Positions 16,344-23,642 of a DNA stretch of 64,000 nt are shown here, piece by piece. The notes under the pieces were generated by a model, which had not been told where the DNA came from, searched no databases, and was given only the letters and a program-made list of their open reading frames with translations. Every line of letters begins with the position of its first letter. The first letter of the stretch is position 1. The stretch is from Solitalea longa (GTDB taxonomy: Bacteria > Bacteroidota > Bacteroidia > Sphingobacteriales > Sphingobacteriaceae), in contig NZ_PQVF01000011.1 in assembly GCF_002920915.1 (NCBI RefSeq), forward strand, positions 308 to 64,307, in the 5' to 3' direction. A program made the translations under genes and the position numbers.

Positions 16344-17637
16344 ACCTAAAGTTAGAAGTACGAAATTAGAAGTACAAAGTGGAAAATTGGAAATTTTCAA
16401 TTTGATGCTGATCTGTTTGACGCTTTTTCTCCTTCCTGCTATCACAAAAGCACAAAACACAATGTCATTAAAAGCTGTTTTGGATAGCATTACAGCGAAT
16501 AACGCCGGTTTACAGAAATTTGGTTATACCACCAAGGCTAACATCGAAATGGGTAACATGTCGAAGGCGTGGGATGCCCCTACTGTTTCATTGGGAATGG
16601 AAGAATTTCCATATTCAAATCAAATGCAAATGGACAATGGAGCTCGTAAGATGCTAATGCTGAATGTGGATCAGATGCTTCCTAACTTTGCTAATCAAAA
16701 AGCGAAGGCTGAATATTATCAATCATTCAAAAATCAAAACATGAATGATTATTTCACGCTTAAGAACAAACTTTTTGCCGAGGCCAAATCGGCTTATTTT
16801 ACTGAACTCATCAGCACAAAGCGTTTAAGTGTTTTAGCAGAGCAGGGTAAAATGCTCGAGTTGCTGATAAAAATTGCAGAAGCCAGATTACAGTATTCGC
16901 AAGCAGACCTTCCAACCATTTACAATGCAAGAGCCAAACTTGGCAGCCTCGAATCGATGAAGATCAAGGAAGAAAGCATGATTCGTCAGGCCCGTTCAAC
17001 ATTAAATTATTTAATGAGTAAGCCTTTAACTTCCGATTTACAGATCGATACTTCAATGAGTCTCTCAAGGTACAAAGAGCAAATTACTCAATATGACACA
17101 TCGTTTGTATTGCAAAACAGAAGTGATATTCAACGGATGACCAATGAGATCACCAGCATGCGACTCAATCAAAAGGTTGCTCAAACCATGTCGAAACCGA
17201 TGTTTGGCGTAGGGTTCAAAAATATGCGCATGGCTGATGGAACTTATATGTACAGCGCGATGGCCAGCATGAAGCTTCCTCTGGTACCATGGTCGTCGAA
17301 AGGGTACAAATCTGAGGTTAAGGCTATCAATTACGAGATTATGGCCATGGAGAAAGAGCGCAAAAACATGGTGAATGAAACAACCAGCATGATCAAAAAC
17401 ACCATGCTCGATTTACAAGCTCAATACAAAGGACTTGATATTTATGAGCAGCGCATCCTCCCCGACTATAAAAAAACATTTGAGGTAAACCTGAATGCTT
17501 TTGGAGAGAACAAAGGCGACATTTTCAGAACACTAATGGCTTGGGATGACCTTTTAATGAAACGAATGGATTATCTGAATGTCTTGGACCAAACCTATAA
17601 AATGGAGGTAATGTATGAAGAAGCGATTCAAAAGTAG
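16333..17637 (+). CDS. TolC-family outer-membrane efflux protein (CusC-like)
   Basis: Outer-membrane channel of the metal efflux complex, 434 residues. A hydrophobic signal segment (MLICLTLFLLPAITKAQN) follows an unusual charged leader of about 25 residues encoded by repeat-like DNA (TTAGAAGTACGAAATTAGAA). The mature part has the long helical OEP repeats, for example LKNKLFAEAKSAYFTELIST and the second copy near KNTMLDLQAQYKGLDIYEQ, the latter with many methionines (SKPMFGVGFKNMRMADGTYM), fitting copper handling. It overlaps cusA by 11 bp and the first adaptor by 23 bp. Confidence 0.9.
   Translation: MKNRPKVRSTKLEVQSGKLEIFNLMLICLTLFLLPAITKAQNTMSLKAVLDSITANNAGLQKFGYTTKANIEMGNMSKAWDAPTVSLGMEEFPYSNQMQMDNGARKMLMLNVDQMLPNFANQKAKAEYYQSFKNQNMNDYFTLKNKLFAEAKSAYFTELISTKRLSVLAEQGKMLELLIKIAEARLQYSQADLPTIYNARAKLGSLESMKIKEESMIRQARSTLNYLMSKPLTSDLQIDTSMSLSRYKEQITQYDTSFVLQNRSDIQRMTNEITSMRLNQKVAQTMSKPMFGVGFKNMRMADGTYMYSAMASMKLPLVPWSSKGYKSEVKAINYEIMAMEKERKNMVNETTSMIKNTMLDLQAQYKGLDIYEQRILPDYKKTFEVNLNAFGENKGDIFRTLMAWDDLLMKRMDYLNVLDQTYKMEVMYEEAIQK
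16345..16385 (+). repeat. TTAGAAGTACGAA repeat inside the tolC leader
   Basis: AGTTAGAAGTACGAAATTAGAAGTAC is a short tandem of an AGAAGTACRA unit (17 nt apart). A related stretch, AAGTAGAAGTACGATTTTAGAAGTACG, occurs in the first codons of the next gene at 17629-17660. In both places it is read in frame as part of the N-terminus (RSTKLEVQ and RSTILEVR). Confidence 0.6.
17604..17617 (+). promoter_or_regulatory. Ribosome binding site GGAGG-N6-ATG of first adaptor gene
   Basis: GGAGG (17604-17608), six bases, ATG at 17615. It lies inside the end of the TolC gene and decides the start of the adaptor gene. Confidence 0.7.
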
Positions 17638-18958
17638 AAGTACGATTTTAGAAGTACGATGTACGAACCGGAACTACGTAAATACACTGCGTCTTTGTGC
17701 CTCTGCGGTATTCATTCTTCTGATTATTGCTTTTAGTGCTTGTCAAAAGAAAAAACACACTGAATCAGAAGCTACCTATACTTGCCCAATCCATCCGCAG
17801 GTAGTTCAGGATCATCCGGGGACCTGCCCAATTTGTGGGATGGATTTAGAAAAAAAGGTAACCGCAACTGATGTAAACGAAAAGGAAAAGCAAGAACTAA
17901 ACGAACTGGCAAAAGAGGTAAATGGTACAGTTGTGGGTAATTTTAAAACCGTATATCCTAGAGGAAGAAATGCTAATGATACTGTAAGGCTCAACGGCTA
18001 TTTTGGTTTAGATGATCGGGCGAAGAACAGCGTATCATCCCGGGTAAGTGGTCGCATTGAAAAATTATATATTAAGTATGAAAATCAGTTAGTGAGTAAG
18101 GGACAAAAGCTGTTCGATATTTACAGTCCTGAATTGCTGGCTGCTCAGCGCGATTTATTGTTTGTAATTAAGAATAACGACATGGAGCTCGTTTCGGGTT
18201 TAAAGAACAAATTGTTCAACTTAGGAATGACCCAGGCAGAAGTAAGCCAAATTATCAAAACCGGAAAACCATTGCAACTGATCAGTATTTACAGTCCGTA
18301 TAATGGGGTTTCACATGCTCTTGCATCTGCTAGCACAGGACAAAAAGCGTCCACTACTGGTGACGGAATGGGAATGAGCAATGCTGCAACGGCTGCCAAG
18401 GGTAGTACTTCGGCTTCGAGTACCATTCGCGAAGGAATGTATGTATCAAAAGGGCAAACCTTGTTTGAGCTGATGAGCCATGGGCAAGCGTGGGTATTAC
18501 TTTCGGCATATGAAAAGGATCTTCCGTTAATTCGAACGGGAGATGAAGTGCTGATCACTGTTCCATCAGAAAAAGGTCACCTGATTACCGGAAAAGTCGA
18601 TTTTATACAACCTTATTACGACAACGATAAGCAAACAGCCACCATAAGGGTTTATATCCCAAGTCATCACGAACTAAAAATTGGTAATTTTATTCAGGGA
18701 ATGATCGTTCATAGAAATATAAGCGAAGGCTTTTTTGTTCCCAAAACGGCTGTTTATGATCTGGGCAAAACTAAAATTGTTTGGGTAGCTGATAAAGCTG
18801 ACAAAACTTTCACCGCCCGTACGGTAACCACCGGATCATCAAGTGGCGATTGGATACAAATAAAATCGGGCTTGAACGACGACGAAAAGGTGGCCGTTAA
18901 TGCTGCTTATTTAGTTGACAGCGATTCATTTATTGAAACGGAAGGAGGGGAAAAATGA
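17615..18958 (+). CDS. cusB: RND efflux periplasmic adaptor with N-terminal heavy-metal-binding domain (CusB-like)
   Basis: Membrane-fusion lipoprotein of 447 residues. A long basic leader, then LRLCASAVFILLIIAFSAC gives a lipobox (FSAC, about residues 39-42). YTCPIHPQV and GTCPICGMDLEKK form the heavy-metal-binding domain. The barrel-sandwich, lipoyl and beta-barrel parts of an HlyD/CusB adaptor follow, e.g. SGRIEKLYIKYENQLVSKGQ and FVPKTAVYDLGKTKIVWVAD. A Ser/Ala/Gly-rich insert (STGQKASTTGDGMGMS, residues about 245-270) interrupts the lipoyl region. It links TolC to CusA. Stop overlaps the next gene by 4 bp. Confidence 0.92.
   Translation: MKKRFKSRSTILEVRCTNRNYVNTLRLCASAVFILLIIAFSACQKKKHTESEATYTCPIHPQVVQDHPGTCPICGMDLEKKVTATDVNEKEKQELNELAKEVNGTVVGNFKTVYPRGRNANDTVRLNGYFGLDDRAKNSVSSRVSGRIEKLYIKYENQLVSKGQKLFDIYSPELLAAQRDLLFVIKNNDMELVSGLKNKLFNLGMTQAEVSQIIKTGKPLQLISIYSPYNGVSHALASASTGQKASTTGDGMGMSNAATAAKGSTSASSTIREGMYVSKGQTLFELMSHGQAWVLLSAYEKDLPLIRTGDEVLITVPSEKGHLITGKVDFIQPYYDNDKQTATIRVYIPSHHELKIGNFIQGMIVHRNISEGFFVPKTAVYDLGKTKIVWVADKADKTFTARTVTTGSSSGDWIQIKSGLNDDEKVAVNAAYLVDSDSFIETEGGEK
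17686..17709 (+). repeat. TGCGTCTTTGTGCCTCTGCGG element within a signal peptide
   Basis: ACTGCGTCTTTGTGCCTCTG followed by CGGT encodes TLRLCASAV of the adaptor's signal peptide. A close relative at 19034-19063 encodes TLRLCSFAV of the next adaptor. The unit (CTYTGCGCCTCTGCG) resembles short intergenic repeats of this phylum. Confidence 0.55.
18944..18957 (+). promoter_or_regulatory. Ribosome binding site GGAGG-N6-ATG of second adaptor gene
   Basis: GGAGG (18944-18948), six bases, ATG at 18955, with the ATGA overlap of the upstream stop. It is the third identical arrangement in a row in this operon. Confidence 0.7.
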
Positions 18959-20238
18959 GTAATAAGTTATTAGTAATGAGTTTTGAGTTCATCATCACGA
19001 TGCATAATTCAGTAAAACGAAAAATATATAGCTCAACTCTGCGCCTCTGCTCCTTTGCGGTTACGCTTCTAATTTTTTCATGCTCAAATGAAAAAGCAAA
19101 AGAAGGTACTCATGTGCATCAGGAAGCTCAAAAATCAGAAGTTTATTCATGCTCAATGCATCCGAATGTACGATCGGATAAACCTGGCAATTGCCCTATT
19201 TGCGGTATGCCATTAACCAAAATTGAAGGTTCGGATGTAAAAGAAGAACATACGCTGCACCTGGCTCCTGTACAATTGATAACGGCCAATATTAAAACGG
19301 ATACAATAAGAACAGGTGACCTGAACGGAAGTCTTACACTCTCGGCTAAAACCAATTACAATCGTCAGGCACAGGAAATAATTAGTGCCAAAGTTTCGGG
19401 CCGAATAGAACAACTGTTTGTGCGTAATCCGGGGGAACAAATCGCGGCCGGACAAAAACTGTATTCTCTTTATAGTGAGGAATTACAATCAACACAACAG
19501 GAGTACCTGATCAGTTTAAAACAGCGAAAGGCGTTTGAAGCGGTTTCAGTTGATATGAGTAATGCTATTGTTGCTTTAGAGCGTAAGCTGGAATTATGGG
19601 GAATGAACAAGGCGCAAATTAAGCAATTAGCTAATTCCGAAAAGGCAAATCCACGGATTACAATTTTCAGCAAACAGGCCGGAACGGTTACCGAAATACT
19701 TAAAAATGAAGGCGAGTATTTAAATGAAGGCGATGCTGTGTTAAATCTATCTTCGTTGAATGATATTTGGGTTGAAGCTGAAGTTTTTGATAATGAATTA
19801 ACCATTTTGGCTAAAAACCCGAAAATTACTGTCGAGCTGGAAGCTTATCCCGGAGAAATATTTCCGGCGGAAGTAGTGTATCAGAACCCGCATATGCAGG
19901 GTGTATCGAACATTAATCTGCTCACGTTAAAAATTAAGAATACTGTAAATCTGAAACCCGGTATGCTGGCTTATGTACATTTAACCACCGGTATTGGTAA
20001 TGAGCTAATTGTTCCAAAAAGTGCTGTTATTTATGGTGAAAAAATGAATATTGCATGGATTAAACGACCAGATGGCAGTTTCGAGCGCCGCATGGTGGAA
20101 CTCGGAAAAGAAAATAAGCAGAACGTGCAAATTTTAGAGGGACTGCACAACGGGGAAGTAATTGTAACCTCGGGAGTTTTTCTCTTAAACAGTGAATACA
20201 TTCTAAAATTCGGAACCAGTATGACTCATAATCATTAA
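18955..20238 (+). CDS. Second RND efflux periplasmic adaptor with heavy-metal-binding domain
   Basis: Membrane-fusion lipoprotein of 427 residues, paralogous to the preceding gene. The leader is long (about 42 residues) and includes repeat-encoded TLRLCSFAVTLLIFSC, giving lipobox IFSC. His-containing linker THVHQEAQ precedes the metal-binding domain (YSCSMHPNV, GNCPICGMPLTKI). Adaptor domains follow: SGRIEQLFVRNPGEQIAAGQ (hairpin and lipoyl), VWVEAEVF-type beta barrel (DIWVEAEVFDNELTI) and VIVTSGVFLLNSEYILK at the end. The alternative start at ATG 19000 (MHNSVKRK) would give a conventional signal length. Two adaptors may allow mixed complexes. Confidence 0.9.
   Translation: MSNKLLVMSFEFIITMHNSVKRKIYSSTLRLCSFAVTLLIFSCSNEKAKEGTHVHQEAQKSEVYSCSMHPNVRSDKPGNCPICGMPLTKIEGSDVKEEHTLHLAPVQLITANIKTDTIRTGDLNGSLTLSAKTNYNRQAQEIISAKVSGRIEQLFVRNPGEQIAAGQKLYSLYSEELQSTQQEYLISLKQRKAFEAVSVDMSNAIVALERKLELWGMNKAQIKQLANSEKANPRITIFSKQAGTVTEILKNEGEYLNEGDAVLNLSSLNDIWVEAEVFDNELTILAKNPKITVELEAYPGEIFPAEVVYQNPHMQGVSNINLLTLKIKNTVNLKPGMLAYVHLTTGIGNELIVPKSAVIYGEKMNIAWIKRPDGSFERRMVELGKENKQNVQILEGLHNGEVIVTSGVFLLNSEYILKFGTSMTHNH
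19034..19063 (+). repeat. Second CTCTGCGCCTCTGC element within a signal peptide
   Basis: CAACTCTGCGCCTCTGCTCC plus TTTGCGGTTA encodes STLRLCSFAV. It is about 1.35 kb from the related element in the previous adaptor gene and is in the same reading frame relative to the protein. Confidence 0.55.
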
Positions 20239-20258
20239 CCAATAATAATTTAAAGAGT

Positions 20259-20813
20259 ATGAAAATTAAATTTTATATCGCCACCGCTCTTGTAGCAGGA
20301 GTATTGGCAGCTTGTAACGGACAAAGTAAAAAAGCAGAAGCACACGATCATTCTTCGCACGAAGGTCATGATCACGAAGCCGAAGCGGCCCAAACCAGTA
20401 CAGCGAACCCTGTTCTGAACAATGAAGCGTTGAACAACGTATATGCTCACTATATTCATTTGAAGAACAATTTAGTAGCGTCAAATGAGGCAGAGGCCAA
20501 AACTGCAGCACAAGCCGTTAAAACTGCACTAGATGCGCTGAAAGACCCAGAAGCAACAAAAGCTGCAGAAACATCAGCAAGTGCTGCCGACTTAAAAACC
20601 CTAAGGGCTTCATTTGATGCATTAACCAAACAGGTTGAGCGCCTGATCAAAAAAACCGGGGTAAAATCAGGGGAAATTTATGTAGAGTTTTGTCCAATGG
20701 CCAACAACGACAAAGGAGGCTACTGGCTTTCAAACAATAAAGAAATTCAAAATCCATATTATGGAGATCAAATGATGAAATGTGGCTCGGTGAAAGAAAC
20801 ATTGAAGCAATAG
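20259..20813 (+). CDS. DUF3347 lipoprotein, copper-binding candidate
   Basis: A 184-residue lipoprotein with lipobox VLAAC. A His-rich stretch (EAHDHSSHEGHDHEAEA, residues about 27-43) is followed by a helical DUF3347 domain. The conserved end is VEFCPMANNDKGGYWLSNNK, then QNPYYGDQMMKCGSVKETL, with Cys, Met and His positions that also occur at the C-terminus of some CusB proteins. It lies 20 bp after the second adaptor and probably captures copper in the periplasm as last gene of the efflux operon. Confidence 0.85.
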   Translation: MKIKFYIATALVAGVLAACNGQSKKAEAHDHSSHEGHDHEAEAAQTSTANPVLNNEALNNVYAHYIHLKNNLVASNEAEAKTAAQAVKTALDALKDPEATKAAETSASAADLKTLRASFDALTKQVERLIKKTGVKSGEIYVEFCPMANNDKGGYWLSNNKEIQNPYYGDQMMKCGSVKETLKQ

Positions 20814-20847
20814 AACACGAATTAATTCTAATTAAAAGAATTTCAAG
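20814..20847 (+). repeat. Partial copy of the CACGAATTAATTCTAATT repeat
   Basis: Begins directly at the DUF3347 stop codon with ACACGAATTAATTCTAATTA and agrees with the first half of the 88-bp repeats at 21587 and 21741. Confidence 0.65.
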
Positions 20848-20852
20848 AATGA

Positions 20853-20883
20853 GAATGGCTGCCATTGTGCAGCCATTCTTGTT
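20853..20883 (+). terminator. Terminator of the copper operon
   Basis: GAATGGCTGC (20853-20862) pairs with GCAGCCATTC (20869-20878), 6-nt loop, followed by TTGTT. The T tract is short, but position and stem fit. Confidence 0.7.
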
Positions 20884-20921
20884 AAAAGTTTTCTAACAGC
20901 AAACTTTTACTACCTTTAGAA

Positions 20922-21227
20922 ATGTTTAACATCATCACCCGAAAAACACTTTTATATTATTGCAAACAATATCCTGATGCGGAAAGGAGTTTGAACGATT
21001 GGTATAAAACGATAGTAAAATCGGACTTTAAAAACTTTAATGAATTAAAAGAATTATACAGATCAGCAAGCATTGTTTCCGATAATAGAGTTGTTTTCAA
21101 TATTATGGGGAACAATTATCGTTTAGTAGTTCGATTCTCGTTTGAATTTAAAACAATTCACCCCAAATGGTTTGGAACTCATACTGAATATAATTCAATT
21201 GATGGAACAACAGTTAACAATAAATAA
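20922..21227 (+). CDS. higB: HigB-type mRNA interferase toxin
   Basis: A 101-residue RelE/HigB-fold toxin. It follows the HigB family pattern closely: an N-terminal TRKTLLYYCKQYPDAERSL, NDWYKTIVKSDFKNFNEL, RSASIVSDNRVVFNIMGNNYRL and the end WFGTHTEYNSID. Members cut mRNA on the ribosome. The gene precedes its antitoxin, the usual HigBA order, with one base between the stop and the antitoxin ATG. Confidence 0.92.
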   Translation: MFNIITRKTLLYYCKQYPDAERSLNDWYKTIVKSDFKNFNELKELYRSASIVSDNRVVFNIMGNNYRLVVRFSFEFKTIHPKWFGTHTEYNSIDGTTVNNK

Positions 21228-21228
21228 G

Positions 21229-21588
21229 ATGGAATTGAGACCAATTAGAACTGACGAAGAACTTGATTATTGGGCTGAATGGCTTGAATTATCCTTGGAC
21301 AAAAAACCTGAAAAGGGTTCGGAACTAGGTGATAAAATTGAAATGGTTATTTTATTAATCAAAGATTATGAAGATAAGCATTATCCTATTCCAGATCTTG
21401 ACCTCATTGAAACCATCAAGTACAAGCAAACTGAAATAGGCTTAAATCAAAGTGAATTAGCCGAATTATTAGGTATTGGCAAAAGTTATCTTTCAGCAAT
21501 TTTAAGTGGCAAAAAGCCATTAACATTAACGGTTGCTAAGCAGCTGCATAAAAAACTCGGTATTTCAGCAGATGTGCTGTTAGTTTAA
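21229..21588 (+). CDS. higA: HigA-type antitoxin (XRE helix-turn-helix)
   Basis: Antitoxin of 119 residues from the ATG at 21229; an upstream in-frame opening exists at 21142 but lies inside higB. The N-terminal part (LRPIRTDEELDYWAEWLELS and further to DLDLIETIKYKQ) is the toxin-neutralising segment, and residues about 65-115 are a helix-turn-helix (LNQSELAELLGIGKSYLSAI, then LSGKKPLTLTVAKQLHKKLG). It should neutralise HigB and repress the pair. Confidence 0.92.
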   Translation: MELRPIRTDEELDYWAEWLELSLDKKPEKGSELGDKIEMVILLIKDYEDKHYPIPDLDLIETIKYKQTEIGLNQSELAELLGIGKSYLSAILSGKKPLTLTVAKQLHKKLGISADVLLV

Positions 21589-21674
21589 CACGAATTAATT
21601 CTAATTATACGAATTTCACGAATTATCGACAAGCAAATCACTTCCTGGAAGCGGCTTGCTTGTTTTACTTTGAT
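21587..21674 (+). repeat. 88-bp direct repeat, copy 1, containing a terminator hairpin
   Basis: Starts on the higA stop codon with AACACGAATTAATTCTAATT and ends in CTTTGAT. It includes a hairpin ACAAGCAA (21629-21636) / TTGCTTGT (21656-21663) followed by TTTT, which can serve as the higBA terminator. Copy 2 begins at 21741, 154 bp later, with about 82 of 88 identical bases. Confidence 0.85.
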
Positions 21675-21719
21675 TAGGCCAATTTCACAGGTTATTTAGC
21701 TTGGTGAAATTGGCCTAAT
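21673..21719. other. 16-bp inverted repeat between the two repeat copies
   Basis: ATTAGGCCAATTTCAC (21673-21688) pairs perfectly with GTGAAATTGGCCTAAT (21704-21719) around a 15-nt loop. There is no T tract. It could be a structured RNA element, a protein-binding site or the core of a small non-autonomous element. Confidence 0.6.
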
Positions 21720-21740
21720 TTGTTTAATTGGTGATTTAAA

Positions 21741-21828
21741 AACACGAATTAATTCTAATTAACCGAATTTCACGAATTATCGACAAGCAAATCATTCCCT
21801 GGATGCGGCTTGCTTGTTTTAGTTTGAT
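21741..21828 (+). repeat. 88-bp direct repeat, copy 2
   Basis: Second copy with the same hairpin (21783-21790 with 21810-21817, then TTTT). The remaining part up to 21890 has further CACGAATT / AATTCGTG fragments in both orientations. No ORF is present, so 21589-21965 is a repeat-filled spacer before the TetR gene. Confidence 0.85.
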
Positions 21829-21965
21829 AACACCAATCTCACGAATTCCTATTTAGTGAAATTAGTTTAATTCGTGCAATTCGTGCAAACTTTAATCATT
21901 TGTTTAAATCTTTTGATTAATTACTGATTTATTTGAAACTTTGCTTTGCAAAACCTTTGGCATTG

Positions 21966-22610
21966 ATGGCTAAAAAAGAAGTAAAGGCAATTGACAGTTC
22001 TACAGAGGAGCGTATAAAACTAGCGGCTCATAAACTTTTCGCTCAAAAGGGCTATGCTGGTACTAAAACCCGTGATATAGCCTCTGAAGCAGGTATTAAC
22101 CTGGCCTTACTCAATTATTACTTCCGCAGTAAAGAGAAACTTTTTGAACTGATCATGCGCGAGCATATTCAACAGTTTTTCCAGGGGATGTTCCAGGTTT
22201 TGAATGATGAGAACACCTCTATTCAGCAAAAAATTGAAACGTTGGTTAGTCGTTATGTGGATACGTTAATGCTAAAGCCTGATATTCCCATATTTGTATT
22301 AAGTGAATTGCGAAACAGTCCGATGAACCTGGCCGAAAACATCCAGAAGAATATGCAAATCAAAAATTCGTATTTCATGAAGCAGATCAAGGAGGGCATT
22401 TCAAACGGCACTATCGACAATATTCACCCGGTTCAGCTAATGTCAAACCTGATCTCTCTTACTGTTTTTCCATTCATTGCTAACCCTATTTTAAAAACCA
22501 TACATGGCATTGATCAGGAACAGTTCAATACATTTATGCTCGAGCGGAAAAAATTGATCCCCCTTTGGATCGCCGAAATAATCAAACCTAAAACAACAAT
22601 TAATAAATAG
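21966..22610 (+). CDS. TetR/AcrR-family regulator (CecR-like by context)
   Basis: A 214-residue regulator from the ATG at 21966; the 11 residues further upstream do not fit. The TetR helix-turn-helix is at residues about 12-58 (IKLAAHKLFAQKGYAGTKTR, DIASEAGINLALLNYYFRSK). The C-terminal helices form the ligand pocket and dimer face. It is 17 bp upstream of an export operon with the same gene order as E. coli ybhGFSR, whose regulator CecR is also a TetR protein. It probably represses the operon until a toxic compound binds. Confidence 0.9.
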   Translation: MAKKEVKAIDSSTEERIKLAAHKLFAQKGYAGTKTRDIASEAGINLALLNYYFRSKEKLFELIMREHIQQFFQGMFQVLNDENTSIQQKIETLVSRYVDTLMLKPDIPIFVLSELRNSPMNLAENIQKNMQIKNSYFMKQIKEGISNGTIDNIHPVQLMSNLISLTVFPFIANPILKTIHGIDQEQFNTFMLERKKLIPLWIAEIIKPKTTINK

Positions 22611-22627
22611 ATAATTCATCAATATAA

Positions 22628-23563
22628 ATGAAAACCTCATCAATTATACTGGCAGCCACAATCATCATGTTAGGTGGCTGTAAAAAAGGCGACAATGATT
22701 TTGATGCTTCAGGAACATTTGAAGCTATTGAGACAGTAATTTCGGCTGAAGCCAATGGTACTTTAAAGCAATTTAATGTAGAAGAAGGCCAGCAATTGAA
22801 AAGTAATGAGCAGGTGGGTTATATCGACAGTGTACAGTTATACCTTCGTAAAAAACAACTGGAAAGCCAGAAAGCCGGACTCAGCTCACGCATGCCTGAT
22901 ATTTCGACACAAACAGCTGCTTTTAAGCAACAGCTAGTTGTAACCGAAAGCCAACTGAAAACTCAGTATCGCGAGCGCCAGCGTATCCAAAACCTGGTAA
23001 ATGCCGATGCCGTTCCTACCAAGCAATTGGATGATGTGAACGCTCAAATTGATGTGCTGGAAAAGCAATTGAAAGTGATCAAAGAGCAGGATGCAGCACA
23101 ACAATCGATATTAAACACCCAAACCAAAGGCTTACAAAGCGACAAAAATCCTATTCAGGCTCAAATTGAACAGTTGGACGATCAACTAGCAAAATGCAAA
23201 GTTATTAACCCGGTTAACGGAACTGTTTTGGTTAAATATGTTGAACCTAACGAGATGGTAATGCAGGGCAAGGCACTTTATAAAATTGCCGATATGAGTT
23301 ATTTAAACTTGCGAGCTTACATTACCGGCGATCAGCTTTCGAAGGTTAAAATTGATCAAAAAGTGAAGGTATTAACCGATGATGGAGCCGACAAATACAA
23401 AGAACAGGAAGGTGTGATCACCTGGATCAACGATAAAGCCGAGTTTACTCCAAAAACTATCCAAACTAAAGAAGAACGTGCTAACCTGGTTTATGCTATT
23501 AAAGTAAGGGTTAAAAACGATGGATATTTAAAAATTGGCATGTACGGAGAGGTGAAATTTTAA
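22628..23563 (+). CDS. HlyD-family membrane-fusion lipoprotein (YbhG-like)
   Basis: Periplasmic adaptor of 311 residues for an ABC exporter. The N-terminus has a lipobox (IIMLGGC, Cys about 18). Residues about 30-70 and 190-230 form the lipoyl half-motifs (ISAEANGTLKQFNVEEGQQL and VINPVNGTVLVKYVEPNEMV), separated by a long coiled coil (residues about 70-180, rich in K, Q, E and L). The C-terminal barrel ends in LKIGMYGEVKF. It connects the inner-membrane permeases encoded downstream with an outer-membrane channel, which is not encoded here. Confidence 0.9.
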   Translation: MKTSSIILAATIIMLGGCKKGDNDFDASGTFEAIETVISAEANGTLKQFNVEEGQQLKSNEQVGYIDSVQLYLRKKQLESQKAGLSSRMPDISTQTAAFKQQLVVTESQLKTQYRERQRIQNLVNADAVPTKQLDDVNAQIDVLEKQLKVIKEQDAAQQSILNTQTKGLQSDKNPIQAQIEQLDDQLAKCKVINPVNGTVLVKYVEPNEMVMQGKALYKIADMSYLNLRAYITGDQLSKVKIDQKVKVLTDDGADKYKEQEGVITWINDKAEFTPKTIQTKEERANLVYAIKVRVKNDGYLKIGMYGEVKF

Positions 23564-23565
23564 TT

Positions 23566-23635
23566 AATTACGAGTTGCGAATTATTAATTACGGGTTAAA
23601 GCTAACTCGTAACCCGCAACCCGAAATTCGCAATA
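23566..23635. repeat. Imperfect repeats of TTACGAGTTGCGAATT type
   Basis: The gap between the adaptor and the first ATPase contains AATTACGAGTTGCGAATTA, AATTACGGGTTAAAGC and the opposite-strand forms AACTCGTAACCCGC and AACCCGAAATTCGCAA. It can fold on itself but has no T tract. It looks like another junction repeat family. Confidence 0.45.
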
Positions 23636-23642
23636 AAATAAA

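Noticed and set aside
20259-20511. Antisense ORFs over the DUF3347 gene
   Set aside because: They mirror a real gene with signal peptide and conserved end; no sign of independent coding.
8618-20813. Copper island as a transposon or integrative element
   Set aside because: No transposase, integrase, terminal inverted repeat or tRNA attachment site at its ends; only short junction repeats.
21142-21228. Upstream start of higA inside higB
   Set aside because: The ATG at 21229 gives the usual HigA N-terminus, one base after the higB stop; the extension translates higB sequence in another frame.
21587-21828. CRISPR array suspected from regularly spaced repeats
   Set aside because: Only two full copies of 88 bp with a 66-bp gap, each with a terminator hairpin; no spacer series and no cas genes.
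23566-23635. Terminator between the HlyD and ATPase genes
   Set aside because: The repeats can fold, but no T tract follows and the genes belong to one functional operon.
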